In this document: positions 53,799 through 63,104 of the stretch, one piece after another
Layout of the letters: every line of letters begins with the position of its first letter
How positions within the stretch are numbered: position 1 is the stretch's first letter
Notes under the pieces: generated by a model
What the model saw: only the letters and a program-made list of their open reading frames with translations
The model's database searches: none
What the model was told of the DNA's origin: nothing
Origin: Qipengyuania aurantiaca
GTDB taxonomy: Bacteria > Pseudomonadota > Alphaproteobacteria > Sphingomonadales > Sphingomonadaceae
Assembly (NCBI RefSeq): GCF_019711375.1
Contig: NZ_CP081295.1
Location: forward strand, 1,240,001 to 1,304,000
Length of the DNA stretch: 64,000 nucleotides
Direction of reading: 5' to 3'
Program-made: the position numbers and the translations under genes

Positions 53799-54032
53799 GC
53801 TCGGATAATCCCCTTTCGTCTCCAATACGCAGGAATGCGCGCATTTGTGCCGTTGCTGTCAAGGAAACCTGCTGCATCGCAGCATGAATAGGTTTGCGGG
53901 GGCGCGCGCCAAATCCAGGCTTTACATGCGCTTACGCTTTCTCCACCCCTTCAGGTTCGTTAACCTAAAGCGCCAACCGCGCGGTGACGCCCTTCTTGGC
54001 ATGGGGCGCGGTACAACAGGGAACAAGAAATC

Positions 54033-54905
54033 ATGAGCGAATGGACCATCGGTATCATCGGAGGCTCGGGCCTCTATGCGATGGAGGCGCTCGAGGATCG
54101 CCAGTGGATCGAGGTTACCTCGCCCTGGGGCAAGCCTTCGGACAAGATCCTGTGCGGGACGATCGGCCATGTTCGCGTGCGCTTCCTGCCGCGCCATGGC
54201 CGCGGCCACGCGCATATCCCGAGCGGGGTCGATGCGCGGGCCAATATCGATGCGCTGAAACGCGCCGGCTGCACCGACATCCTCGCCATCAGCGCGGTGG
54301 GATCATTGTCGGAAGAACTGCCGCCGGGCCGTTTCGTCGCGGTCGACCAGTTCATCGACAACACCAGGGGTCGACCCTCGACCTTCTTCGACAACGGCTT
54401 CGTCGCCCATGTCTCCATGGCCGATCCAGTATGCGAGCGGCTTTCCAAGCACGCGGCCAAGGCGGTCGAGAAGGCGGGCGGCGAAGTCACCATGGGCGCG
54501 ACCTATCTCGCCATGGAAGGCCCGCAATTCTCCACCCGCGCCGAAAGCCGCCTCTATCGCCACTGGGGCGCCGAGGTGATCGGCATGACCGGCATGCCCG
54601 AGGCCAAGCTCGCCCGCGAAGCGGAGCTGCCCTACGCCATGCTCGCCATGGTGACCGACTGGGACAGCTGGCGCGAGGGCGAGGCTTCGGTCGACATCAC
54701 AGAGATCATCGAACAGATGGGCAAGAACGCCGAGCTTGCGGTCGAGACGGTCGAGAAATTCTGCAAGGGCCTGCCCAAGAAGCGCACGCCTTCGCCGATC
54801 GACCGCGCGCTGGACGATTGCGTCATCACCGCGCCCGAAAAGCATGACCGCGAGTTGATGACCAAGCTCGACGCGGTGGCCGGACGCCTGTTCCGCGCAG
54901 GATGA
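54033..54905 (+). CDS. mtnP: S-methyl-5'-thioadenosine phosphorylase
   Basis: A 290-residue phosphorylase that splits methylthioadenosine into adenine and methylthioribose-1-phosphate, the first step of methionine salvage and polyamine by-product removal. Motifs are IGIIGGSGLYAM, RHGRGHAHIPSGVDARANI, AISAVGSL, MEGPQFSTRAES and GMTGMPEAKLAREAE. Length is normal for the trimeric MTAP family. Its stop overlaps glpD by four bases. Confidence 0.96.
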   Translation: MSEWTIGIIGGSGLYAMEALEDRQWIEVTSPWGKPSDKILCGTIGHVRVRFLPRHGRGHAHIPSGVDARANIDALKRAGCTDILAISAVGSLSEELPPGRFVAVDQFIDNTRGRPSTFFDNGFVAHVSMADPVCERLSKHAAKAVEKAGGEVTMGATYLAMEGPQFSTRAESRLYRHWGAEVIGMTGMPEAKLAREAELPYAMLAMVTDWDSWREGEASVDITEIIEQMGKNAELAVETVEKFCKGLPKKRTPSPIDRALDDCVITAPEKHDRELMTKLDAVAGRLFRAG

Positions 54906-56401
54906 GCGAAGAGGTCGATCTCCTCGTCATCGGCGGCGGCATCAACGGCGCCGGCATCGCACGCGATGCCGCGGGCCGGGGGCTGTCCGTGCTGCTGGTG
55001 GAGAAGGACGACCTTGCCTCGCACACCTCCTCGGCCAGCACCAAGCTGGTGCATGGAGGCCTGCGCTATCTCGAGCATTTCGAATTCCGCCTGGTGGCGG
55101 AGTCCTTGCGCGAGCGCGAAGTGCTGCTGGAGGCCGCGCCGCATATCATCTGGCCGCTGCGTTTCGTCCTGCCGCACGAACCGAAAATGCGCCCCAAGTG
55201 GATGCTGCGCGCAGGTCTCGCACTCTACGACCGGCTGGGCGGGCGCGGGCGTCTGCCGCGCTCGAAGAAGGTCAGCCTCAAGATCGCCCCGCACCGCGCC
55301 ATCCTGCAAGACCGGCTGACGGCGGGTTTCGAATATTCCGATTGCTGGGTGGAGGATTCGCGCCTCGTCGTGCTCAGCGCCATGGATGCCGAGGCGCGCG
55401 GCGCGACCATCGCGACGCGCACCCGCTGCACGGGTCTTGCGCGGCACGAGGATCACTGGCTCGCCACGCTGCAAGACACCAACGGCGAGCGCGTGGTGCG
55501 GGCAAAGGCGGTGGTCAACGCCGCGGGGCCTTTCGTCGACCGCATCGCCAAGGCAGCCTTGGGGCAGGGCACGCCCGCCCATCTCAGGCTGGTAAAGGGC
55601 AGTCATATCGTCGTCCCGCGCGCCTATCCGGGCGACCATGCCTATATCTTCCAGCAGGCCGACAAGCGCATCGTTTTCGCCATCCCTTACGAGCGCGACT
55701 ACACGCTGATCGGCACGACCGACATACTTTACGATGGCGATCTGGACCACGTCGAGATCAGCGCGGAGGAACGCCGCTATCTGCGCGAGGCGGTCACCCA
55801 GTATTTCCGGAGCGGAGTAAGCGAGGAGGACATCGTCCACACCTACGCCGGGGTGCGTCCGCTCTACGAGGACAAGGCGGCGAGCAACAGCACGGTCACC
55901 CGCGACTATGTTTTCGAGGTCGAGGCGGGCGGTCAAGGAGGGGGCGGCGCGCCGATCCTGTCGGTCTATGGCGGCAAGATCACCACCTATCGCAAGCTCG
56001 CCGAGCACGCGCTCGCAAAGCTCTCGCGCCACATGGAAATACCGGGCGAAGCCTGGACCCGCGGCGCCCCGCTTCCGGGCGGCGATATGCGGGATGCCGA
56101 TTTTGCAGATTTCCTGTGGGAGGCAAGCGAGCGGCTGGACTGGATGCCGCCCGAAATGCTGCTGCGGCTCGCGCGCGCTTATGGCACGCGGATCGACACG
56201 CTGATCGGAGACGCCGCCTCGCTGGACGATCTGGGCACCCATTTCGGCGGCGATCTTTACGAAGCCGAACTCGATTACCTCGTCGCGCATGAGTTCGCCC
56301 GGACGGCGGAGGATGTATTGTGGCGGCGCAGCAAGCTTGCCCTGCACCTCTCGCAAGAGGCGCAGGATGCCGTGACGCGCTGGTTCGAAGAGCGCGGCTG
56401 A
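54902..56401 (+). CDS. glpD: Glycerol-3-phosphate dehydrogenase (quinone-linked)
   Basis: A 499-residue FAD-dependent dehydrogenase that oxidises glycerol-3-phosphate to dihydroxyacetone phosphate and feeds electrons to quinone. The dinucleotide fold VIGGGINGAGIARDAAGRG, SSASTKLVHGGLRYLEHFEFRLV, AAGPFVD and GGKITTYRKLAEHAL are all present. It is translationally coupled to mtnP through ATGA, an unusual pairing. No glpK or glpF is seen nearby. Confidence 0.96.
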   Translation: MSEEVDLLVIGGGINGAGIARDAAGRGLSVLLVEKDDLASHTSSASTKLVHGGLRYLEHFEFRLVAESLREREVLLEAAPHIIWPLRFVLPHEPKMRPKWMLRAGLALYDRLGGRGRLPRSKKVSLKIAPHRAILQDRLTAGFEYSDCWVEDSRLVVLSAMDAEARGATIATRTRCTGLARHEDHWLATLQDTNGERVVRAKAVVNAAGPFVDRIAKAALGQGTPAHLRLVKGSHIVVPRAYPGDHAYIFQQADKRIVFAIPYERDYTLIGTTDILYDGDLDHVEISAEERRYLREAVTQYFRSGVSEEDIVHTYAGVRPLYEDKAASNSTVTRDYVFEVEAGGQGGGGAPILSVYGGKITTYRKLAEHALAKLSRHMEIPGEAWTRGAPLPGGDMRDADFADFLWEASERLDWMPPEMLLRLARAYGTRIDTLIGDAASLDDLGTHFGGDLYEAELDYLVAHEFARTAEDVLWRRSKLALHLSQEAQDAVTRWFEERG

Positions 56402-56496
56402 CGCCCGGCCGACAGGCACACGCCGGTTCACAAAGCTTGAAAGCCGGTGGGGTCGGGTCCAAGTGGCCTTGATTGAACCCCAAGCCTTGGAGTCGC

Positions 56497-59400
56497 ATGG
56501 CCCTGCACGATCCCGTCCGCCTTACCCCCATCTCCCGCCAGGATCTGCGCGAGGCCTACCGCGCGGAAGAGAACGCGTGCGTCGCCCAGCGCATGGCGCA
56601 GGCGGCAGGCGCCGAGGCGAAGCACGAGGAAGCCGCTTCTCTCGCTGCAAAACTGATCGAAGGCGCGCGCCGCCGCAAGGCTTCCGGCATCGACGCCTTC
56701 CTGCAGCAATACGGCCTTGCGACCGAAGAAGGCGTGGCGCTCATGTGCCTTGCCGAAGCGCTGCTGCGCGTGCCCGATGCGGCGAGCGCCGATGCGCTGA
56801 TCCGCGACAAGATCGGCGATATCGACTGGTCCGAACACGTCGGCGAAAGCTCCTCCACCTTTGTCAACGCGGCGACCTTCTCGCTGATGCTGACCGGCGA
56901 GGTGCTGGAAAAGCCCGAAGAGGCGCAAAAGGGCATGGGCACGACGCTGAAGCGCGCCGTCAACCGGCTGGGCGAGCCGGTGATCCGCAAGGCCACGCTT
57001 ACCGCCATGCGCATCCTCGGCGGCCAGTTCGTCTATGGCCGCACCATCAACGAAAGCCTCAAGCGCGCCGCGCCCGAACGCGCCAAGGGGCTGACGCACA
57101 GCTTCGACATGCTTGGCGAAGCGGCGATGACCTATGCCGACGCCGAACGCTACGCCACCGCCTACGAGCGCGCGATCGACCGCCTCGTGCGCGAAGCTTC
57201 GGGCAAGGTTTCGACCAGCCCGGGCATTTCGGTGAAGCTTTCCGCGCTCAGCCCGAAATACACCTTCCTCCACGCCGACAAGGCCGTGGGCGACCTCCTG
57301 CCCATCGTCCGCCACCTGATGACCAAGGCGCGCGATGCGAACATCCACTTCACCATCGACGCCGAGGAGGCCGACCGGCTGGAGCTGTCGATGGACATCA
57401 TCGAGGCGCTGGCCCGCGACGACAGCCTCTTCATCCGCCCCGACGGCAGCCGGTGGGAGGGCTTCGGCCTCGCCATCCAGGCTTACCAGAAGCGCGGGTT
57501 GCCGATGTGCGACTGGATCGCGCGCCTCGCCCGCAAATACGACCGCAAGCTCTTCGTCCGGCTGGTCAAGGGCGCCTATTGGGACACCGAGATCAAGCTT
57601 AGCCAGGTCGGCGGCTTCACCGATTTTCCCGTCTTCACCCGCAAGCTGGGCACCGACGTCAGCTATTTGGCCTGCGCGGAAAAATTGCTCGCCTGTGACG
57701 ACGTGATCTACGCCGCCTTCGCGACGCACAACGCCTATACGATCGGCGCGGTGAAGGCGCTGGCGAACGGCAAGGAGTTCGAATTCCAGCGCCTCCACGG
57801 CATGGGCGAGGACGTTTACGGCGCGCTTGCGCAGGCCGAGGGCAACCGCAAAACCAACGTGCGCATCTACGCACCGACGGGCACGCACAAGGACCTGCTC
57901 GCTTACCTCGTGCGCCGCCTGCTCGAGAACGGCGCCAACTCCAGCTTCGTCAACCGCATGGCCGATGCCGAAGTGCCGGTGGCGGACCTCGTCACCTGTC
58001 CGGTGGCCGACATGCGCGCGCTCGAACCCTATCGCAATCCGGCGATCCCGCTGCCGACCGACATCTTCCCGAACCGGCAGAACTCCGCCGGGATCGACCT
58101 GTCGGACCCGCTGGTGCGCGAACCGCTGATGGCGCGGCTCGAAAAGCTCGATGCGAAGCAGTGGGTGGCCGAACCCACCTTCATGTCGTCGGCGGAAGGC
58201 GAAATGGCGCCGATCAACAAGCCGCACGATCTCACCGCGCAGGTCGGCACGCGACGCGACGCGCTCGATTTCGAGGTCGAGGAGGCGATTGCCCGAGCCG
58301 AGGCCATCCAGCCCGGCTGGAACGCGCTAGGCGGGGAGAAACGCGCCCTGTTGCTGGAAGCGGCGGCGGATTTGTTCGAAGACCACACCGACGAGTTCCT
58401 TTCGCTGTGCCAGCGCGAGGCCGGCAAGACGCTTCAGGACGCGGTGCTCGAACTGCGCGAAGCGGTCGACTTCCTGCGCTATTACGCGACCGAGGCGCGG
58501 CGCCTGTTCGCCGAACCCATCCCGCTTCCCGGACCGACGGGCGAGGAAAACCGCCTGTCCATGGCGGGTCGCGGTGTCTTCGCCTGCATCTCGCCGTGGA
58601 ACTTCCCGCTGGCCATCTTCATTGGCCCGCCCGCGGCTGCGCTCGCCTCGGGTAACACGGTCGTCGCCAAGCCGGCCGAGCAAACCCCGCTCATCGCCGC
58701 GCTCGCGGTCGAGCTGTGCCACGAGGCAGGCATCCCCGAAGAAGCCTTCCAGCTGCTTCCGGGCGCGGGCGACGTGGGCGAGATGATCACTTCGGACCCA
58801 CGCATTGCGGGTGTGGCTTTCACTGGCTCGACCCAGACCGCGCAGGCGATCAACCGCAGCCTCGCCGGGCGCGACGGTCCGATCGCGACCTTCATCGCCG
58901 AAACCGGTGGCCAGAACGCGATGATCGTCGATTCCACCGCGCTGCCCGAACAGGTGACGCGCGATGTGGTCGCCTCGGCCTTCCAGAGCGCAGGCCAGCG
59001 CTGCTCGGCGCTGCGCGTCCTCCACATACAGGAGGATGTCTACGACGAGATGCTGGCGATGATCCGCGGCGCGTTCGATGCGCTGGTAATCGGCAATCCG
59101 GAAAACCTCGCAACCGATGTCGGCCCGGTGATCGACCCCGATGCGAAGACCTCGCTCGAACGCCATATCGCCCGCCGCAAGACGGGCGGATCGCAGGTCT
59201 GGCGCCGCAAGCTCCACCGCGGGTCGTCCAAGGGCTGCTATGTCGCGCCGACGATCATCGAGCTCGATTCCATCCTCGATTTGAAGCGCGAGAATTTCGG
59301 GCCGGTGCTCCACGTGGTGAAGTACAAGGCCGCCGATATCGAGCGCGTGATGGAGGAGATCAACGCGACCGGATACGGGCTCACGCTCGGCCTGCATTCG

Positions 59401-59634
59401 CGCAACGACGATATGCGCGCCTTCATCGAAGCGCGCGCCCGGGTCGGCAATTTCTACGTCAACCGCAACCAGATCGGGGCGGTGGTGGAAAGCCAGCCCT
59501 TCGGCGGCGAAGGCCTGTCGGGCACCGGCCCCAAGGCCGGCGGACCGCACTATGTCGCACGCTTTGCGACCGAACGCGTGGTATGCATCGATACGACGGC
59601 TGCGGGCGGCAACGCGACCTTGCTGGCGAGCTAA
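56497..59634 (+). CDS. putA: Bifunctional proline dehydrogenase / L-glutamate gamma-semialdehyde dehydrogenase
   Basis: A 1045-residue enzyme that oxidises proline to glutamate in two steps. The N-terminal third carries the PRODH barrel (GISVKLSALSPKY, TIDAEEADRLELSMDI, RLVKGAYWDTEI, FATHNAYTI). The C-terminal part is the aldehyde dehydrogenase domain, with NFPLAIF, GNTVVAKPAEQTP, Glu in ETGGQNAM and the catalytic Cys in QRCSALR. It lacks the ribbon-helix-helix DNA-binding N-terminus of regulatory PutA, so it is not its own repressor. ATG at 56497 is preceded by TTGGAG; a TTG at 56473 is unlikely. It lies 95 bases after glpD. Confidence 0.97.
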   Translation: MALHDPVRLTPISRQDLREAYRAEENACVAQRMAQAAGAEAKHEEAASLAAKLIEGARRRKASGIDAFLQQYGLATEEGVALMCLAEALLRVPDAASADALIRDKIGDIDWSEHVGESSSTFVNAATFSLMLTGEVLEKPEEAQKGMGTTLKRAVNRLGEPVIRKATLTAMRILGGQFVYGRTINESLKRAAPERAKGLTHSFDMLGEAAMTYADAERYATAYERAIDRLVREASGKVSTSPGISVKLSALSPKYTFLHADKAVGDLLPIVRHLMTKARDANIHFTIDAEEADRLELSMDIIEALARDDSLFIRPDGSRWEGFGLAIQAYQKRGLPMCDWIARLARKYDRKLFVRLVKGAYWDTEIKLSQVGGFTDFPVFTRKLGTDVSYLACAEKLLACDDVIYAAFATHNAYTIGAVKALANGKEFEFQRLHGMGEDVYGALAQAEGNRKTNVRIYAPTGTHKDLLAYLVRRLLENGANSSFVNRMADAEVPVADLVTCPVADMRALEPYRNPAIPLPTDIFPNRQNSAGIDLSDPLVREPLMARLEKLDAKQWVAEPTFMSSAEGEMAPINKPHDLTAQVGTRRDALDFEVEEAIARAEAIQPGWNALGGEKRALLLEAAADLFEDHTDEFLSLCQREAGKTLQDAVLELREAVDFLRYYATEARRLFAEPIPLPGPTGEENRLSMAGRGVFACISPWNFPLAIFIGPPAAALASGNTVVAKPAEQTPLIAALAVELCHEAGIPEEAFQLLPGAGDVGEMITSDPRIAGVAFTGSTQTAQAINRSLAGRDGPIATFIAETGGQNAMIVDSTALPEQVTRDVVASAFQSAGQRCSALRVLHIQEDVYDEMLAMIRGAFDALVIGNPENLATDVGPVIDPDAKTSLERHIARRKTGGSQVWRRKLHRGSSKGCYVAPTIIELDSILDLKRENFGPVLHVVKYKAADIERVMEEINATGYGLTLGLHSRNDDMRAFIEARARVGNFYVNRNQIGAVVESQPFGGEGLSGTGPKAGGPHYVARFATERVVCIDTTAAGGNATLLAS

Positions 59635-59654
59635 GCGCCTAAGTCATTGCGAAT

Positions 59655-59687
59655 CCATGGGACGAGTGCTCTAAGTCCCTCCCATGG
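59655..59687 (+). promoter_or_regulatory. Inverted repeat enclosing the start codon of the downstream gene
   Basis: CCATGGGA (59655-59662) and TCCCATGG (59680-59687) are perfect complements with a 17-base loop. The right arm contains the ATG at 59684-59686. The fold would hide the start codon in the mRNA and could regulate translation; chance is possible. Confidence 0.35.
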
Positions 59688-60211
59688 TTCGCATCCTCCG
59701 CAGTCTGGTTCTGCTCGTCTCGCTCGGCTGGTCCTCGCTCGCCGCTGCGACGGTCGACATCACCTTCCATTCCTTCGACGGTTCGGTTCTGGGCGGACGT
59801 TATCCTCACGCTTTCGTGTCGATGGAAGGCACGCTGGAAGACGGCACGGCGGTGAAGGAGAATTTCGGCTTCTCCGCCAAAAGGGCGACCATTGCGGTTC
59901 TGCGCGGCCCGGTCGAGCACATGATACTCGTCGAAGACGACAAGTGGCTCAACCGAACCAACCGTCATTTCAAACTCTCGATGACGGATGAACAGTATCG
60001 CGAGGTGCGCGATATGATCGAGGCGTGGCGCAATGCCCCGGGCAGGTATTACGACCTCAAGACACGCAACTGCATTCACTTTGTCGGCGAGATCGGCCGC
60101 ATCATGGGGCTTAAGGTGAGCTATCCCAAGAAGCTGCTGCGCAAGCCCAAGAGTTGGCTCAACCACATCATGACGCTCAACCCCGCACTGGGGCCCTCGC
60201 CGATCGACTAG
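59684..60211 (+). CDS. Exported protein with papain-fold-like His/Cys pair
   Basis: A 175-residue exported protein. The signal peptide (MVRILRSLVLLVSLGWSSLAAA) is followed by a compact domain with PHAFVSMEGTLEDG, then NRTNRHFKLSMTDEQYREVRDMIEAW and KTRNCIHFVGEIGRIMGL. A His early and a Cys in NCxHFV later is the order seen in permuted papain-fold (NlpC/PPPDE/LRAT-type) enzymes, so a cell-envelope or lipid-linked hydrolase or acyltransferase is plausible. This is inference; no family is named. It overlaps the convergent AI-2E transporter gene by four bases. Confidence 0.78.
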   Translation: MVRILRSLVLLVSLGWSSLAAATVDITFHSFDGSVLGGRYPHAFVSMEGTLEDGTAVKENFGFSAKRATIAVLRGPVEHMILVEDDKWLNRTNRHFKLSMTDEQYREVRDMIEAWRNAPGRYYDLKTRNCIHFVGEIGRIMGLKVSYPKKLLRKPKSWLNHIMTLNPALGPSPID

Positions 60212-61281
60212 GCTGTGGCGGGGTCAGCGCGCTGCTCGCCGAGGATGCTCCAGCTGGCGAGGAAAAGCCCAGCGACCAGCGGGCCGATGACGATGCCCGA
60301 CAGGCCGAACAGGGCGATGCCGCCCAGCGTCGTGACGAGGATCAGCCAGTCGGGAATACCGGTGTCGCGGCCCACCAGGATCGGCCGCAACACATTGTCG
60401 ATCATCCCGATCACCGCCACACCCGAGACGATCACCACGACACCCTGCCAAAAGGCACCGGTCGCCAAGAGGTAGATCGCAGCGGGCACCCAGACGATGG
60501 CGGGTCCGACCGCGGGCAGCAGCGAGGCAATGGCCATGATGACGCCCAGCAGCAGGACCGAGGGAATGCCGACGATCCAGAAGGTGATCGCTCCCAGCGC
60601 GCCCTGCACGAGGCCGACCACGACCGAGCCCTTGATCGTCGCGCGCACGAGGACGAGGAAACGCTCCGCCAGCCGGTCGCCAATGCCGCGCTCGAAGGGC
60701 AGGGCGGAGAGCAGTTGCTCGCTGATCGCGCGGCCGTCGCGCAAGAGGAAGAAGCCGACATAAAGCGCGATGGCAAAGCCCAGCACGAAGCCGAAAACGC
60801 TCCCCCCGATGGCAAGCGCCTGCTGCGCGATGAGGCCAAGACTGGCCTGCACGAATTGGGTCGCCTGCGCCTGCACCTCGCCCAGATCGCCGAGGCCCGC
60901 GCCGTCGAGCGAGGCCTGGATATTGGCGGGCAGGGCGGAAAACACCTGCTCGAAATACATGGCGACATCGATCTGTCCGTCGCGGAAGGCGAGGAACAGC
61001 CGGGTTGCCTCGGCGATGACAGCCGAGCCGATCCACAGCGCGGGCAGGACAACCGCAAGCAGGATCACCAGCAGGGTGAGCAGCGCGGCCTGCGTCTCGC
61101 GCCCCTTCCGGCGGGTAAGGAACCAGCGATAAAGCGGCTGGAACAGGATCGCGGCCAGCACGGCCCAGAGCAGCGGCTGGAAAAAGGGCAGCACCACCGC
61201 GAGCAGCGCCAGCGAAATGGCGGCGAGGAACAGCAGGAAGCCGCCGCTCTCCAACCGTGTCGCTCTGGTGGTGTCGCTCAT
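60208..61281 (-). CDS. AI-2E transporter family (PerM/TqsA-like) membrane protein
   Basis: A 357-residue inner-membrane protein with about seven to eight helices. Family landmarks include FQPLLWAVLAAILFQPLYRWF, LYVGFFLLRDGRAISEQLLSALPFE, IKGSVVVGLVQGALGAITFWIVGIP and GIVIGPLVAGLFLASW. Despite the name, most members have unknown substrates; some export small molecules or act as Na+/H+ antiporters. ATG at 61279-61281 follows GGGGAC; an upstream start adds eight residues. Convergent with the papain-fold-like gene. Confidence 0.93.
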   Translation of the reverse strand: MSDTTRATRLESGGFLLFLAAISLALLAVVLPFFQPLLWAVLAAILFQPLYRWFLTRRKGRETQAALLTLLVILLAVVLPALWIGSAVIAEATRLFLAFRDGQIDVAMYFEQVFSALPANIQASLDGAGLGDLGEVQAQATQFVQASLGLIAQQALAIGGSVFGFVLGFAIALYVGFFLLRDGRAISEQLLSALPFERGIGDRLAERFLVLVRATIKGSVVVGLVQGALGAITFWIVGIPSVLLLGVIMAIASLLPAVGPAIVWVPAAIYLLATGAFWQGVVVIVSGVAVIGMIDNVLRPILVGRDTGIPDWLILVTTLGGIALFGLSGIVIGPLVAGLFLASWSILGEQRADPATA

Positions 61282-61393
61282 GATGTCCCCTTCCGCCGCT
61301 CGCATGACTATCCATCAGCTATTGCGCAGACGCGCGCCTATGCGAACTCTGGCGGTGCCGGTTTCTCTGGATAAACGCCTTCGCAGCTCCCGC

Positions 61394-62008
61394 TCACGCC
61401 TCGCCCATAATGCCGTGGCAGCGCAGGATCTCAGTGACACGCGCAAGTGCCTGTCCGGCCGGGTCCTCCTCGCGCATCAGGGCGTAGCTGCCGGTGAGCC
61501 ACAGCGCGCAATGGCCGTGCACGGTGGCGATCAGCGACCGCACGAGGCGCCGCATCTCGTCGCCGTCATGGCCGCGCAAGGCTGCTGCCACTTCGCGGTC
61601 TACAATCCCCGTCAGTGCCTCGCGCGCGGCTTCGTCTTCGGCCGGGACTTCGATCGAACGGTCGATGCGGTGGTCGTAGATGGCCATCCACGCGTTGCGG
61701 TTGGCCTCGGCAAAGCCGAAATAGGCGCGCACCAGCGCTTCGATCCGGCTGTGGGCGTCATCCGGGGCCTCGGCCAGCGCGCGCTCCAGCCAGGCGCTCC
61801 ATTCGCGAAAGGTGCGGCTGTTGACCGCGATGAGATAGCCGTCGAGACCGCCGAAGACGTTGTAGATCGTGCCGACCGAATAGCCCGCCCGGCGCGCTGC
61901 CTCGCGCGCGGAAAACTTGGCAAAGCCCCGCTCCGCCATCAGCGCATGGCCGCACGCCACCAGCAGCTCGCGCAATTCCTCCGCACTATGATCCGAACGC
62001 CTGCCCAT
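61394..62008 (-). CDS. TetR family transcriptional regulator
   Basis: A 204-residue repressor-type protein. The N-terminal helix-turn-helix (about 8-55) reads FSAREAARRAGYSVGTIYNVFGGLDGYLIAVN, and the C-terminal half is an all-helical ligand pocket (TetR_C-like, with RIEALVRAYFGFAEANRNAWMAIYDH). It is divergent from the KAS III-like gene across 100 bases. A direct repeat of AATTGAACG lies in that gap, so it likely controls this cluster and itself. Ligand unknown, perhaps an acyl-CoA. Confidence 0.92.
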   Translation of the reverse strand: MGRRSDHSAEELRELLVACGHALMAERGFAKFSAREAARRAGYSVGTIYNVFGGLDGYLIAVNSRTFREWSAWLERALAEAPDDAHSRIEALVRAYFGFAEANRNAWMAIYDHRIDRSIEVPAEDEAAREALTGIVDREVAAALRGHDGDEMRRLVRSLIATVHGHCALWLTGSYALMREEDPAGQALARVTEILRCHGIMGEA

Positions 62009-62028
62009 GAGAGGGGGAATAGGCGAAA

Positions 62029-62059
62029 AATTGAACGCTGTCTATTTTTTAATTGAACG
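62029..62059. promoter_or_regulatory. Direct repeat AATTGAACG (22-base period) between tetR and the KAS III-like gene
   Basis: AATTGAACG at 62029-62037 and again at 62051-62059, exactly two helical turns apart, in a locally AT-rich divergent promoter region (CTATTTTTT between them). It is a good candidate for the TetR operator or an activator tandem site. Confidence 0.5.
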
Positions 62060-62108
62060 GTGTTAAATTATGTGAGAGAGTGCATGGCGAATCGAGAGGA
62101 GAACCCTT

Positions 62109-63104
62109 GTGCTCAGTGAGTTCACGATTTCCGGTTGGGGCAGCTATCGGCCGCACACCACACTGGAATCGCGCGACATGGACCGGCGCTTTGGCCATGA
62201 GGATGGCTGGACGGAGGGCCAGTTCGGGATTGCCTCCCGCGCGGTTGCCTCCCCGGAAGAAACGACCTCCGTCATGGCCGCCGCTGCGGCGCGTACGGCG
62301 CTGGACCGCGCGGGCTGGGGCGGTGCCTTGCCCGATGTCATCATCGGCGGCTGCGGGGTAATGGAACAGCCGATCCCCTCCACCGCGACGCTGGTGCAGG
62401 ACAAGCTCGGCCTCGGGCGGTCGGGCATCCCCTGTTTCGACGTGAACCAGACCTGCCTCTCCTTCATGTCCGCGCTCGACGTCGCCGCGATGGGCATGGC
62501 AACCGGCCGTTGGAAGCGCGCGCTGGTTTTCGCGAGCGATATCGCCTCGGCCGGCCTCGATCCCGACAACCCCAAGACGCGCTCCATCTTCGGTGACGGC
62601 GCCGCGGCGGTGGCGATCGAAGCGGCACCCGGCACGGGCATGGGCCTCCTCTCCTGCGCCAGCGTTACGCACGGCGCGCACCACGACCTGGCGCAATTGC
62701 GCTCGGGCGGGACGCGGCTGCGCGTGACCGAGGGCTATGACGCGCTGCTCGCCGGCTCCTATTTCGAGATGGACGCCTTCGGTATCTTCAAGGCCGCCGC
62801 CAAGGCCCTGCCCGGTGTGATCGAGCGCGCGCTGGAGGATGCGGGCGTGACGCGCGACGAGCTTGCCTGCGTGGTATGCCATCAGGCCAGCGCGCCGGGG
62901 GTCGAGCATGTGAAGCGCCTGTTCGAGCCTGACAGCGAGCGCGTCGTCGACATTTTCCCGACCACCGGCAACCAGATTGCGGCCTCGATCCCGACCGTGC
63001 TCGCCCATGCGCTGGATACGGGACGCGCAAGGCCGGGTGACGCGATCCTCCTCCTCGGCACCGCCGCCGGCATCAGCGCCAGCGCCATGGTGCTCCGCCT
63101 GTGA
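62109..63104 (+). CDS. 3-oxoacyl-ACP synthase III (KAS III)-like condensing enzyme
   Basis: A 331-residue thiolase-fold condensing enzyme with an intact Cys-His-Asn triad: Cys116 in DVNQTCLSFMSAL, His258 in VCHQASAPG and Asn288 in TTGNQIAASIP. The N-terminus SGWGSYRPHTTLESRDMD matches KAS III/OleA-like proteins. It differs from housekeeping FabH, so a dedicated pathway (long-chain olefin, polyketide or fatty-acid derivative) is likely. The start is GTG at 62109 after GAGAGGAGA. It overlaps the next gene by four bases (GTGA) and is divergent from tetR. Confidence 0.9.
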   Translation: MLSEFTISGWGSYRPHTTLESRDMDRRFGHEDGWTEGQFGIASRAVASPEETTSVMAAAAARTALDRAGWGGALPDVIIGGCGVMEQPIPSTATLVQDKLGLGRSGIPCFDVNQTCLSFMSALDVAAMGMATGRWKRALVFASDIASAGLDPDNPKTRSIFGDGAAAVAIEAAPGTGMGLLSCASVTHGAHHDLAQLRSGGTRLRVTEGYDALLAGSYFEMDAFGIFKAAAKALPGVIERALEDAGVTRDELACVVCHQASAPGVEHVKRLFEPDSERVVDIFPTTGNQIAASIPTVLAHALDTGRARPGDAILLLGTAAGISASAMVLRL

